From Flavobacterium silvaticum (GTDB lineage Bacteria; Bacteroidota; Bacteroidia; Flavobacteriales; Flavobacteriaceae), in the NCBI RefSeq assembly GCF_012911565.1, contig NZ_JAAMPU010000096.1, forward strand, positions 62,001 to 126,000: DNA of 64,000 nucleotides. The letters are read 5' to 3'. Made by a program: the position numbers and the translations under genes. Numbering within the stretch: position 1 is the stretch's first letter; every line of letters begins with the position of its first letter. Shown in pieces: positions 24,826 through 33,650 of the stretch. The notes below the pieces were generated by a model. That model was not told the DNA's origin. It did not search any database and saw only the letters and a program-made list of their open reading frames with translations.

Positions 24826-26517
24826 TCAATCAGATACTTTCTCGGGGTGGAATCCGTCATGCAAAGATGTTCCTCCAAGCTGCGGCCGATACCCAAAATT
24901 CTTTTCAAAAAAGTCCAATTGTTCCGTATTGACACAAGGCAACGGGCCATTTCCGGTAAACCAGAAAAACGTTGGTTCGGAAGGTGAGAAATAGTTTAAG
25001 TTACCGATGGTTTCTGCTGTAAAGTGTGTCGTTTCGGATGAATTCGGATGCGGAAACACCGCTTGTCTTCTTGTCATTACCGGATTTTCCCTGAATAATT
25101 TATTGTTCGACAGACTTGCCATTCCAATCGGAACCAATAAAGGAACGGATGCAACGACGATTGAAAAACCTGTAAATGCGACGGCAAGTTTTTTTCTGGA
25201 TTGTATCATCGATGCCAGAACGAACAGTCCGAAGATCAATACAAAATGCAACCCGAACCGGTATTGTGGCGAAATGGCATATAGCAGCAACCATTGAAAA
25301 ACCATCGTAAAATACAGCAGCCACCAACTGCGGATTTTTTTAGCAAATAATATCGGAACCGGAACAAGCAATACTAAAACGCTTAGCATATTGAAGATTC
25401 CGTGTAATCCGGGAAGCATCAGCCAGCGCTTGAACAAGTGAAGCTGGGAAACCGATTGATAGGTCGTCACATCTATATCAAATGCCGCCGGGCGTGTGTT
25501 TGCCGCGAAATAATCCATTATGATTTTTGGAACCTGATGTTCAAAACCAAAAGAAAGCATCGGCATCGGATAGAAGGCGTAACCTGACACTATCAGATTC
25601 TTCGCGATAAAAAGGCTCAACGTCACAAAACAGGTTGCGAGTAACGGAAGTTCCGTCCGTATTGAAAATGCTTTTACTTTCGGTAACAACAATAGCGGTA
25701 ATAAAAGTAACGCGACAGCTGTCAGTTTGATGAAAACGCCGAACAAAACCAACACTGTTATTTGACGTAAAACAGATGCCGAAGCCTTGTCAAAATGCTC
25801 CACGAACAGCCACGAGGCCATGAATGCGATGATGTAAACCGGTAAATCCGGTGATGGGGCAGCGATGAATTGGAACAACAATACATTGACACATCCGGTC
25901 AAACCGAAAACCAAGGCCGTGAACGAGCCTGATTTGAGATAATCCTTTAATCTGAAAATCGCAAACCCGTTCCCGATCCATAACGCAAATCCGCTAAGGT
26001 CGTTGAATCGGTCGTCAATAAAAGATAAGCTGAACACACTTTGTGCGATGTGCCAGCCACTCGTCTGCCCGAAAAAGAAATGCAGGTTGGCCAATCCGCG
26101 GACCAAACCGTATTCGTTGAGCCACTTTACGGTTTGGATGTAATACGATTCGTTATCGGGTAAAAATGGTGAGCCGGCGCATTTGGCTATGATAAGTGCC
26201 GATGTGATTCCGAAAATGATTTTTAGCGATAAGGGCAAATCCCGGATTCCCGAACGTAAGCCGTGATAAAAAGCCGCCGATTCAGACTTGTAAATAAAAG
26301 CAAGGATTATCGAATACAACACGAGCGCCAATTGGAATTCCCAGCCGATCCTTCCAAAGAAAGCCCAAAGACACGCAAATGTCGTGATTCCGAAAAGCCC
26401 GGAAAAAACGGTGATGAACGGATCCGGATTTTTGATGGATAACCAACGATTGACAGCGATTCCCGTTTGTGCCGATAAGGCGAATATATAAACGAAAGTG
26501 AGCGCTACCAGAAGCAT
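24826..26517 (-). CDS. Large polytopic membrane protein (glycosyltransferase-like)
   Basis: A 563-aa protein with about ten or more hydrophobic helices and a conserved motif early on (FLPDNESYYIQTVKWLNEYGLVRGLANLHFFFGQTSGWH) like the acidic loop of GT-C-type membrane glycosyltransferases and LIC_10190-type membrane proteins. Such proteins often transfer sugars from lipid carriers, but no activity can be proved here. It lies two bases after the stop of the LolD-like ATPase, so they are likely co-transcribed. Confidence 0.7.
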   Translation of the reverse strand: MLLVALTFVYIFALSAQTGIAVNRWLSIKNPDPFITVFSGLFGITTFACLWAFFGRIGWEFQLALVLYSIILAFIYKSESAAFYHGLRSGIRDLPLSLKIIFGITSALIIAKCAGSPFLPDNESYYIQTVKWLNEYGLVRGLANLHFFFGQTSGWHIAQSVFSLSFIDDRFNDLSGFALWIGNGFAIFRLKDYLKSGSFTALVFGLTGCVNVLLFQFIAAPSPDLPVYIIAFMASWLFVEHFDKASASVLRQITVLVLFGVFIKLTAVALLLLPLLLLPKVKAFSIRTELPLLATCFVTLSLFIAKNLIVSGYAFYPMPMLSFGFEHQVPKIIMDYFAANTRPAAFDIDVTTYQSVSQLHLFKRWLMLPGLHGIFNMLSVLVLLVPVPILFAKKIRSWWLLYFTMVFQWLLLYAISPQYRFGLHFVLIFGLFVLASMIQSRKKLAVAFTGFSIVVASVPLLVPIGMASLSNNKLFRENPVMTRRQAVFPHPNSSETTHFTAETIGNLNYFSPSEPTFFWFTGNGPLPCVNTEQLDFFEKNFGYRPQLGGTSLHDGFHPEKVSD

Positions 26518-26519
26518 GG

Positions 26520-27182
26520 TTACAGCAGTAGACGTCCGTCGGACATGGTGAGTTTGCGGTCGGCCATATTTGCAAGGTCTTCATTATGGGTGACGATGAC
26601 GAACGTCTGTCCAAGCTCTTCGCGAAGTTTGAAGAATAATTGGTGCAGGTTTTCCGCAGATGCCGTGTCGAGGTTTCCCGAAGGTTCATCTGCAAAAATC
26701 ACAGCGGGATTGTTGATGAGTGCGCGGGCAACGGCAACACGTTGTTGTTCTCCGCCGGAAAGGGCCGAAGGTTTATGGTCGAGCCGATGCGACAATCCGA
26801 GGAAATCCAATAACCGTTTGGCCTCCGTTTCGGCTTCTTTCTTACCTCGCTTAGCGATGAAAGCCGGAATGCAGACATTTTCCACTGCATTGAATTCGGG
26901 CAATAATTGATGGAACTGAAAGATAAATCCCAGATTGAGGTTGCGGAATTTCGAAATGCCTTTGTCTGTCATGCCGAGGATGTTTTCTCCTTTTATGGTG
27001 AGTGACGTATCGCTTTCAACAGTCGGTTTGTCCAAGGTGCCGAGAATCTGCAACAACGTAGTCTTTCCAGCTCCTGAAGCCCCAACGATAGAGACAATCT
27101 CACTTTTGCGGATGCTTAAATCGACACCTTTGAGAACGTGAAGCGAATCATAGAATTTATGGATGTTGCGGGCTTCGATCAT
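26520..27182 (-). CDS. ABC transporter ATP-binding protein, LolD/MacB type
   Basis: A 220-aa ATPase. Walker A GASGAGKT is at 34-41, signature LSGGEQQR and Walker [13 protein letters not shown] follow. The SGNLD ending of Walker B and the short length are typical of the LolD/MacB/FtsE class that powers lipoprotein release or efflux. No partner permease is adjacent; it is upstream of the 563-aa membrane protein. Called LolD-like only by sequence type. Confidence 0.88.
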   Translation of the reverse strand: MIEARNIHKFYDSLHVLKGVDLSIRKSEIVSIVGASGAGKTTLLQILGTLDKPTVESDTSLTIKGENILGMTDKGISKFRNLNLGFIFQFHQLLPEFNAVENVCIPAFIAKRGKKEAETEAKRLLDFLGLSHRLDHKPSALSGGEQQRVAVARALINNPAVIFADEPSGNLDTASAENLHQLFFKLREELGQTFVIVTHNEDLANMADRKLTMSDGRLLL

Positions 27183-27307
27183 GGAATTTTGACTTTAAAA
27201 CAAAGAAACGAACATTTTGCAAAAGGCCACAACCTTAAGGTGCTTTCTTTCGTATATGGGCTTGATAAACTTACGTTAACTACACAAGCTAAACTTGGTT
27301 TATGGCG

Positions 27308-27315
27308 TAAATTTG
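27308..27315 (+). promoter_or_regulatory. msrA -7 element (TAAATTTG)
   Basis: TAAATTTG matches TANNTTTG and lies 41 bases upstream of the msrA ATG at 27357. No TTG at the normal -33 distance was found. Confidence 0.5.
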
Positions 27316-27356
27316 TACCGCTAAAATCAAAACTCATTTAAGCTAAACATCAGGCT

Positions 27357-28022
27357 ATGAAAAAAGTATTGGCACTTCCCTTAATCATGCTTGCTATTTC
27401 CTGCATGGCAAAGGATTCACAACAAACCGCACAACAGAACCACACGAAAAACAAAATGGAAGAACAAAGAGGATTGGAAACGGCAACATTCGCCGGCGGC
27501 TGCTTTTGGTGTACCGAAGCGCTGTTTTTGGAAATCGACGGAGTCAAAACCGTCGTATCAGGATATATCGGCGGAAAGACCGCAAACCCTACGTATAAAG
27601 AAGTCTGTACCGGAACTACGGGACATGCAGAGGCCATACAGATTACCTTCGACCCTAAAAAAGTGACGTTCGGGGAATTGCTCGAGATTTTCTTCGCAAC
27701 CCATGACCCGACAACTCTTAACCGTCAGGGAGCAGATGTTGGCACTCAATATCGAAGCGAAGTTTTCTATCATTCGGACGAACAGAAGAAACTGGCCGAA
27801 GATTATATCGGGTTGCTCAATTCCGAAAACACATACGGATTCGGCAAAAAAGTCGTTACTAAAGTGAGTAAGGCGACCACGTTCTATCCTGCAGAGGATT
27901 ATCACCAGAATTATTACGCCCAGAATACTTCACAGCCGTATTGCAGTTATGTGATCACGCCCAAGGTTGAAAAGCTCAAAGAGAAATTCAAATCGAAACT
28001 AAAAACAGAAAAGGCCAATTAA
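27357..28022 (+). CDS. msrA: Peptide-methionine (S)-S-oxide reductase, exported lipoprotein form
   Basis: A 221-aa repair enzyme that reduces S-methionine sulphoxide. Catalytic motif GCFWC at 48-52 (Cys49), with the GYIGG, GHAEAIQITFDP and TLNRQGADVGTQYRS regions. The N-terminus MKKVLALPLIMLAISC ends in a lipobox, so this copy is predicted to be lipid-anchored outside the cytoplasm. The small gene at 28024 starts two bases after its stop. Confidence 0.94.
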   Translation: MKKVLALPLIMLAISCMAKDSQQTAQQNHTKNKMEEQRGLETATFAGGCFWCTEALFLEIDGVKTVVSGYIGGKTANPTYKEVCTGTTGHAEAIQITFDPKKVTFGELLEIFFATHDPTTLNRQGADVGTQYRSEVFYHSDEQKKLAEDYIGLLNSENTYGFGKKVVTKVSKATTFYPAEDYHQNYYAQNTSQPYCSYVITPKVEKLKEKFKSKLKTEKAN

Positions 28023-28023
28023 A

Positions 28024-28353
28024 ATGTCGCCCTACGTGAACGAAATGATCAAACAACAGATTGGAGCGACTCCGGTGCAGGCTTCGAACAAACAACGCGA
28101 CCTGTATCTTGGTTTGCTGTTCGACGGAATCGGGATGCTTTCCTTTACAATCCCATTCATTGGTGAATTCGCCGATGTGGTCTGGGCGCCGGCATCAGCT
28201 TTCCTGATGGCCTGGATGTATAAAGGAAACCGAGGAAAAATAATGGGAGCTTTTTCGTTTCTCGAAGAACTGTTTCCGTTCACCGATTTCATCCCGAGTT
28301 TCACGCTCATGTGGTTATACACCTACCTGATCAAAAAACAAGACTCCCGCTAA
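28024..28353 (+). CDS. Small membrane protein of unknown function
   Basis: A 109-aa protein with two or three hydrophobic segments (about residues 30-52, 55-65 and 90-103). It follows msrA by one base and is likely co-transcribed. Its last codons form part of the terminator stem at 28343-28363. No family named. Confidence 0.75.
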   Translation: MSPYVNEMIKQQIGATPVQASNKQRDLYLGLLFDGIGMLSFTIPFIGEFADVVWAPASAFLMAWMYKGNRGKIMGAFSFLEELFPFTDFIPSFTLMWLYTYLIKKQDSR

Positions 28354-28374
28354 TCCCGGGAGTTTTTTTCTTTT
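28341..28374. terminator. Terminator embedded in the overlapping ends of two convergent genes
   Basis: Stem ACTCCCG (28343-28349) with CGGGAGT (28357-28363) followed by a seven-T run, preceded by an A-run. The stops of both convergent genes (28351-28353 and 28350-28352) fall inside the loop. Confidence 0.8.
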
Positions 28375-28673
28375 GGGAGTAAAAATCCCAAGCCCATTCC
28401 TCTCAACATTTTTTTTTCAAAAGCCCAGAAGAATTTAAACTGGCCGAAAATAAAGCCGTAAGCGACAAGCAATACCTGGTAAAACGGAAGGATCAGGATA
28501 ATATACAGCGGATAATAGACCCAACCTGAAGTTGTATCTTTAGTAATACCGAACAAAGCCAATATAGGTTTGGAAATATACGCGGCCGTTGAGCCTGTAA
28601 CGGCAAACACGATGAGAATGACCAGCATTTGCCAGTTCGATGTAATATGCCAACGTTGCCTGAAATTCGCCAT
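28350..28673 (-). CDS. DUF6787-like membrane protein
   Basis: A 107-aa protein with two strong hydrophobic helices (about 17-38 and 50-75) and a basic C-terminus. Length and pattern fit the DUF6787 family as I recall it; function unknown. Its stop overlaps that of the convergent gene. Confidence 0.7.
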   Translation of the reverse strand: MANFRQRWHITSNWQMLVILIVFAVTGSTAAYISKPILALFGITKDTTSGWVYYPLYIILILPFYQVLLVAYGFIFGQFKFFWAFEKKMLRGMGLGFLLPKEKNSRD

Positions 28674-28708
28674 TTGATTCGGTTCCGCCCAAAAATACGA
28701 ATTAAACT

Positions 28709-29134
28709 TCAGGGATTCGGTTGGAAACTGCCTAAACGCTGGCGATTTGTCTGTTGAAAATAAACGAGGTAGTTGAAAAGCAGGTAATTTACTTCATAAC
28801 CGTAATTGATTCCGGGGCGGTAATCGATTTCCATCTGATACAAATCACGCGAATATTGAAACGAATTGCGTGCGCGGCGGTTCCATTCGTAAACCCATGA
28901 CAGATTGCGGCTTTCCAGATATGATTGCCCATAAAAATTGCGGGGTTTTGCTGTTGATGCTAGCCACGAATTGAATCCCGGGTCTATGATAATGACTTCG
29001 TATTCGAGTGAGTCGTTCGCGATACGCACGGTATCGTTCTTTGACGCGGATTTGTCAGCAACAATAGACTTTGCCGAAGTGCATCCGATAATCGAAAGCA
29101 TCAAAACAACAAGTATCAAAACCAAACTTCTCAT
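28709..29134 (-). CDS. DUF6146-like lipoprotein
   Basis: A 141-aa lipoprotein: signal MRSLVLILVVLMLSIIGC with the lipobox Cys at 18. The C-terminal half is rich in Tyr, Arg and Asn (SWVYEWNRRARNSFQYSRDLYQMEIDYRPGINYGYEVNYLLFNYL), a pattern I associate with DUF6146. The ATG at 29134 was chosen because it begins the signal peptide. Confidence 0.72.
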   Translation of the reverse strand: MRSLVLILVVLMLSIIGCTSAKSIVADKSASKNDTVRIANDSLEYEVIIIDPGFNSWLASTAKPRNFYGQSYLESRNLSWVYEWNRRARNSFQYSRDLYQMEIDYRPGINYGYEVNYLLFNYLVYFQQTNRQRLGSFQPNP

Positions 29135-29179
29135 ACTTAAAAGTAACGAAAAAGAAGGTAAGGGCAACGTGTTTTCGCC

Positions 29180-29413
29180 TTATTTTATTTCACGGACGCC
29201 GCTCAGGAACAGCCATGACATAAATAATTTTTGTCCTTGCGCCGTTCGTACGCTCTGGAATTTTGGCGATAGGATGCTTGAAGCCACGGCGGCCGCAACC
29301 GCAGTCCAGATTTGTGAAAACCAGGAGAAACGCTGGATCAGGAAATAGGCGGGAAGATAGAAAACGGCAAACCCGATGAAGTTGTATAAGAGTGCTTTAT
29401 GTTGAGGTTTCAT
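29180..29413 (-). CDS. Small two-helix membrane protein
   Basis: A 77-aa protein with hydrophobic segments at about 7-25 and 30-48. It starts MKPQHKALLYNF and is followed by the DUF6146-like gene. Widely seen type of small Flavobacteriia membrane protein; no function known. Confidence 0.65.
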   Translation of the reverse strand: MKPQHKALLYNFIGFAVFYLPAYFLIQRFSWFSQIWTAVAAAVASSILSPKFQSVRTAQGQKLFMSWLFLSGVREIK

Positions 29414-29423
29414 GGTTTTTTGA

Positions 29424-29461
29424 ATTAACGATTAACGATTAACAATTAATGATTAACAATT
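29424..29461. repeat. Heptamer array ATTAACN x5
   Basis: Five tandem units (ATTAACG, ATTAACG, ATTAACA, ATTAATG, ATTAACA) plus ATT. An inverted array of the same family lies 60 bases to the right (29521-29551), so the pair can form a long imperfect hairpin around the spacer. Confidence 0.8.
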
Positions 29462-29520
29462 GCATGGAGATGCATTAGTTTTTGTTTATATCAAAAGGGT
29501 CAATTCTATTCGTACAGAAA

Positions 29521-29551
29521 TTATTAATTGTTAATCGTTATTTGTTAATTT
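29521..29551. repeat. Inverted heptamer array ending at a stop codon
   Basis: Reverse-complement units of RTTAAYN overlapping the stop codon (29545-29547) of the methyltransferase gene. Partner of 29424-29461. Confidence 0.7.
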
Positions 29552-30714
29552 CCGACCCGTTCCTGGAATTTCGTCCGTTTGCTGCCTTCATACATCTCGT
29601 ATTTGACGAAACGCGCTTCAAGGCCGCCATTGAATAATTTTATTTTACGCGAAGGTTTGAGGCCGACGAATTTCAAGGCTTCGAGATTTGCCGTAATGAA
29701 CCAGGCGTGTGTATTCGGATAGGAATTTTTGAGCGTATCACCCACTTCGCGATAAAACCGTTCGAGCTGAATGTCAAGACGTTCGCCATAAGGCGGATTG
29801 AATACCATATGTAACGGGCCTTTGTTTTCTTTTTCGGTATCGAAGAAATTACGTTCGTAAATATCTATGTAATCGTCGAGGTTTGCATTCCGTATGTTGT
29901 CTTTGGCTTTGTCTACCGCCGACGGGGCTTTGTCGTACCCTTTGATTGTGTAATTGAACTCACGCACCTTTTTGAGCAGTGATGACGTGATGGTATCAAA
30001 AAGCTCATTATCCCAATCGTTCCATTTCTCGAATGCGAATTCCTTGCGGTTGATATTGGCGGGTATATTACACGCAATCATTGCGGCTTCGGCCAATATG
30101 GTTCCGCTGCCACACATCGGGTCTAAAAAATCGCTGCGGCCGTCCCAACCGGAAAGCAACAACATTCCCGCGGCCAGTACTTCATTGATGGGAGCGATGT
30201 TGGTAGCTGTCCGATATCCGCGATGGTGCAAAGAGGCGCCAGAAGTGTCTAGTGCCACCGAACAGTAATCATTTCCGATATGGACATTAATGCGCATATC
30301 CGGATGCAGTTTATCGATGCTAGGACGACGACCAGCCCGGTTTCGGAACTGATCCACGATAGCATCCTTACACTTTTGGGCGACGAATTCAGAATGTCGG
30401 AACTTTTCTGAATGGACGGTTGCATCAATTACAAAAGTCTGATCAGCTGAAAAATAATCTGCCCAATTTATAGCCGAAATGCCGCGATAGAGACTGTTCT
30501 CGTCAAACGCACGGAAATTATGGATCGGCTTTAAAATCTTGAGTGCCGACCGCAGCGCGATATTAGCCTTATACATAAAACCTTTGTCGCCTATAAAGCT
30601 CACCATACGTACACCTGGCTCAACTTTCTGTGCACCCAGTTGTTGTAGTTCACGCGCCAATATTTCCTCGAACCCGAAGAACGTCTTGGCTATCATCGTA
30701 TAATTATTTTCCAT
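29545..30714 (-). CDS. THUMP-domain RNA methyltransferase (RlmL-type)
   Basis: A 389-aa S-adenosylmethionine-dependent methyltransferase of the UPF0020/RlmL type that methylates guanine N2 in 23S rRNA or a similar target. N-terminal THUMP domain (about 1-160), then DPMCGSGTILAEAAMIACNIPAN and the catalytic motif FNPPYGERL. It corresponds to the N-terminal half of E. coli RlmKL, not the fused version. ATG at 30714 (MENNYTMIAKTFFG) chosen over an upstream start; the promoter region is shared with the divergent gene at 30783. Confidence 0.9.
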   Translation of the reverse strand: MENNYTMIAKTFFGFEEILARELQQLGAQKVEPGVRMVSFIGDKGFMYKANIALRSALKILKPIHNFRAFDENSLYRGISAINWADYFSADQTFVIDATVHSEKFRHSEFVAQKCKDAIVDQFRNRAGRRPSIDKLHPDMRINVHIGNDYCSVALDTSGASLHHRGYRTATNIAPINEVLAAGMLLLSGWDGRSDFLDPMCGSGTILAEAAMIACNIPANINRKEFAFEKWNDWDNELFDTITSSLLKKVREFNYTIKGYDKAPSAVDKAKDNIRNANLDDYIDIYERNFFDTEKENKGPLHMVFNPPYGERLDIQLERFYREVGDTLKNSYPNTHAWFITANLEALKFVGLKPSRKIKLFNGGLEARFVKYEMYEGSKRTKFQERVGN

Positions 30715-30746
30715 CCGGTTATCGGGTATAGGCTGCAAAAATAGAC

Positions 30747-30754
30747 TAAATTTG
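30747..30754 (+). promoter_or_regulatory. -7 element before the 30783 methyltransferase (TAAATTTG)
   Basis: TAAATTTG matches TANNTTTG, 28 bases upstream of the ATG at 30783. Confidence 0.5.
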
Positions 30755-30782
30755 CGGCACCGAATTCCATCTGCACTTTAAA

Positions 30783-31541
30783 ATGCCAAAATCTGACGTT
30801 CATCCGCATCCGCACGAAACCGACCCGAATTGGTTTGCTTCGTGGTTCAATACGCCTTATTACCACATTTTGTATAAAGATCGCGATTATGAGGAAGCCC
30901 AGTTGTTCATGGATAATATCACGGCTTACCTGAATTTGCCCGAAGATGCGAAAATCCTGGATCTGGCTTGTGGAAAAGGCCGTCATTCGGTGTATCTGAA
31001 TACATTGGGTTACGATGTTACCGGTGCGGATCTTTCCAAAAACAGCATTGCGGAAGCTTCTAAATTGTCTAATGATAAGTTGCATTTCGAGGTACATGAC
31101 ATGCGTGAACCGTTCGAGCAGAAGTTCGATGCCATTTTCAATTTATTCACGAGTTTCGGATATTTTGAAAGTGACGATGATAATGCAGAGGCACTAAGGG
31201 CAATGCGCGACAGTCTTTCGGAATATGGTTTTGCTGTTATCGATTTCATGAATGTGACCAAAGTCTTGCAGAACCTGGTTCCGGAAGAAACCAAAACGGT
31301 CGAGGGTATCGATTTCCAGATCAGACGCTATTTCGAGGACGATCATATTTTCAAGGACATTTCATTTACCGATGGCGGCAAAGACTATTCTTTCACCGAG
31401 AAAGTCAAAGCCCTCACCCTTGAAGACTTTACGCAGATGATGGACGAAGCGGGGATTTTTCTGCTCGACGTCTTTGGCGATTACAAACTCCATAAGTTCC
31501 ACCCGAAGGAAAGCGATCGATTGATCCTGATTTTCAAATGA
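30783..31541 (+). CDS. Class I SAM-dependent methyltransferase
   Basis: A 252-aa methyltransferase. Motif I ILDLACGKGRHSVYL, motif post-I VTGADLSKNSI, and a later FNLFTSFGYFES are clear. The substrate is not identifiable. Its stop overlaps the start of the ZIP transporter as ATGA, so the two are translated together. Confidence 0.88.
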   Translation: MPKSDVHPHPHETDPNWFASWFNTPYYHILYKDRDYEEAQLFMDNITAYLNLPEDAKILDLACGKGRHSVYLNTLGYDVTGADLSKNSIAEASKLSNDKLHFEVHDMREPFEQKFDAIFNLFTSFGYFESDDDNAEALRAMRDSLSEYGFAVIDFMNVTKVLQNLVPEETKTVEGIDFQIRRYFEDDHIFKDISFTDGGKDYSFTEKVKALTLEDFTQMMDEAGIFLLDVFGDYKLHKFHPKESDRLILIFK

Positions 31542-32221
31542 ATTACCTGTTACCCTTACTTTCCGTCCTTATCGGTTATGCTATAGCTTTGTTGCTCAAG
31601 CCATCGAACAAGGCAAACCTCAAATTACTGTTGGCGTTCAGCGGATCGTTCCTGTTGTCGCTAACGGTACTGCATTTATTGCCAGATGTATATGAGTCGA
31701 CTGAAAACGACATGGACGGCAAACAGATCGGGTTGTGCATTATGTCCGGAATCTTGTTCCAGATTCTTCTCGAATTTTTTTCCAAAGGCGCCGAACACGG
31801 ACACGTCCACGTTCATGGACCCATGGTTAAAATCCCGTGGTTGTTGTTCATCAGTCTTTGCATCCATGCACTTTTTGAAGGTTTTCCGGTCAGCCATCAC
31901 CACGATCTTGCCTGGGGAATCGCAATCCATCATTTACCGATTGCCATCATCCTGACCGTATTTTTCCTCAACGCCCAACTCAAGCCGTTGACCGTATTCG
32001 GTTTTATGGTCGCTTTTGCGCTGATGACGCCACTTGGAACTTTGATTGCCGCGACTGTTCCGGCTGCCGCTGTATATAGTCGTCCTATAACAGCCATCGT
32101 AATAGGTATCTTGATTCATATTTCATCGACGATCATTTTTGAAAGCAGCGAAAATCATAAGTTTAATATTGCGAAAGTTTCGGTGATATTGGTTGGGATT
32201 GTGATTGCGGGGTTGTTGTGA
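31538..32221 (+). CDS. ZIP-family metal transporter
   Basis: A 227-aa membrane protein of the ZIP family that moves zinc or other divalent metals into the cytoplasm. It has about seven to eight helices, a His-rich loop (EHGHVHVHGP) and the metal-site helices CIHALFEGFPVSHH and AWGIAIHHLPIAIILT. Coupled to the upstream methyltransferase by a four-base overlap. Confidence 0.88.
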   Translation: MNYLLPLLSVLIGYAIALLLKPSNKANLKLLLAFSGSFLLSLTVLHLLPDVYESTENDMDGKQIGLCIMSGILFQILLEFFSKGAEHGHVHVHGPMVKIPWLLFISLCIHALFEGFPVSHHHDLAWGIAIHHLPIAIILTVFFLNAQLKPLTVFGFMVAFALMTPLGTLIAATVPAAAVYSRPITAIVIGILIHISSTIIFESSENHKFNIAKVSVILVGIVIAGLL

Positions 32222-32224
32222 GTT

Positions 32225-32254
32225 CGGGAAAGTCGGGAAAGTCGGGAAAGTCGG
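32225..32254. repeat. Tandem 9-bp repeat CGGGAAAGT x3
   Basis: Three perfect units of CGGGAAAGT followed by CGG, just after the ZIP gene. Confidence 0.8.
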
Positions 32255-32335
32255 ACTTAAGAGTCAAGATTGTTTTTAACTGATTAATTAATTGGTTAGG
32301 CTGAAAATAGTAGTGGGGAATGTGACTACTGTAAA

Positions 32336-32468
32336 TTTAACAAAGGCGGTAGTTTTTCTGTATGCGGGTGAATTCAGGAACCGCTATATTGCGACGGGGA
32401 GGGGCCGGTGTTGTCCCTACGAAATTCCAAAAAAATCAGGGTACATTTTTTCTGTATTTAATGTTAAA
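32336..32468 (+). repeat. 133-bp dispersed repeat, copy A
   Basis: Gapless alignment with the reverse complement of 37419-37551; 85 of 118 positions agree over 32351-32468. Best-conserved blocks are GGGGAGGGGCC, CCCTAC, AAATTC and GTACATTTTTTCTGTAT. Function unknown. Confidence 0.8.
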
Positions 32469-32822
32469 TTTTATGTTTTCTGAGTCGGGAGCCGGAAAAT
32501 ATATAACAGTCAGGAAAGACAGAAAAGTTCGTAAACTCCGAAAGGGCGCGAGAGTCAGGAAAGACGGAAAATATAAGAAAGATAATGGGCAGGAAATTTT
32601 GGAAATAGCTTAAATATCTGGCGAGTTGCAACTATTGGCAAAGACTGGGAGTCGTCTGAGGAAGTCTAAAGAATGAGTTTTCAGAAAATTGGCCAGTCTG
32701 AAATGACCGAAAACAGTTAGACTTAAATTTAAAAGGTGCTGCTATCTGAAAATCTGCCAATCCAAATTCCTGGAAGTCGGGCTTACTCCTGAATTAAATT
32801 AAAATATCAAACCAACAGTTAT

Positions 32823-33650
32823 ATGTCTTTTCATAAAACCACCGAAGAATCCTCGCGATATGAGTCGCTTGAAAATATGTCGGTTCCCCAATTACTCCAA
32901 AACATAAACGCCGAGGACAAAACGGTTCCATTGGCTGTTGAAAAAGCGCTGCCGCAGATTGAAAAACTTGTGACACAAGTGGTTGAAAAACTCCGAAATG
33001 GAGGACGGTTGTTCTATATCGGGGCCGGGACTTCGGGGCGTTTGGGAATCGTCGATGCCTCTGAATGCCCGCCTACATTCGGTGTTCCTTTCGATCTGGT
33101 CAACGGAATCATTGCCGGAGGTGATAAAGCGATCCGTCGCGCTGTTGAAAATGCCGAAGACGACAGGGAACAGGCCTGGATCGACCTTCAGGACAAGGAT
33201 ATCTCTGAGGGCGATGTTGTAATCGGTATAGCCGCATCAGGAACCACGCCTTATGTCATCGCTGGGTTGGAAGCCTGTAACGCAAAAGGAATTACAACCG
33301 GCGGCATCACGTGTAATGCAGGAAGTCCGTTGGCATTGACTGCAAAATTTCCAATCGAGGTTGTCGTAGGGCCCGAATTCGTAACCGGAAGTTCACGTAT
33401 GAAAGCCGGTACAGCCCAGAAATTGGTTCTCAATATGATATCGACGGCAACTCTGATACAACTCGGTCGCGTTAAGGGAAATAAGATGGTCGATATGCAA
33501 CTGACAAATGACAAACTGGTAGATCGGGGAGTAAGGATGATTATGGAACAAATTCCGGTGAATTATGAAGAAGCATCGGAAATGCTCGAAAAATTCGGTA
33601 GTGTCCGCAAGGCCGTAGATTCGTTCAACGCGAACAAATTTGAATTATGA
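32823..33650 (+). CDS. murQ: N-acetylmuramic acid 6-phosphate etherase
   Basis: A 275-aa SIS-domain enzyme that removes D-lactate from MurNAc-6-phosphate in cell-wall recycling. Visible: FYIGAGTSGRLGIVDASECPPTFGV, AGGDKAIRRAVENAEDD, IGIAASGTTPYVIAGL, EVVVGPEFVTGSSRMKAGTAQK, all diagnostic. Its stop overlaps the next start by four bases. Confidence 0.97.
   Translation: MSFHKTTEESSRYESLENMSVPQLLQNINAEDKTVPLAVEKALPQIEKLVTQVVEKLRNGGRLFYIGAGTSGRLGIVDASECPPTFGVPFDLVNGIIAGGDKAIRRAVENAEDDREQAWIDLQDKDISEGDVVIGIAASGTTPYVIAGLEACNAKGITTGGITCNAGSPLALTAKFPIEVVVGPEFVTGSSRMKAGTAQKLVLNMISTATLIQLGRVKGNKMVDMQLTNDKLVDRGVRMIMEQIPVNYEEASEMLEKFGSVRKAVDSFNANKFEL

Larger units (their letters stand above)
32222..32822. 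other. 601-bp intergenic region with repeats
   Basis: No convincing gene. It holds a three-copy 9-bp tandem repeat (32225-32251), copy A of a 133-bp dispersed repeat (32336-32468), and two occurrences of AGTCAGGAAAGAC near 32508 and 32552. Open frames here are short, lysine-rich and low complexity. Confidence 0.6.

Noticed and set aside
27138-27341. 67-aa open frame before msrA
   Set aside because: It overlaps the start of the antisense ABC ATPase gene and the msrA promoter element; composition is not protein-like.
32362-32613. 83-aa open frame in the 601-bp intergenic region
   Set aside because: Low-complexity lysine-rich sequence overlapping the dispersed repeat, with no plausible translation signals.
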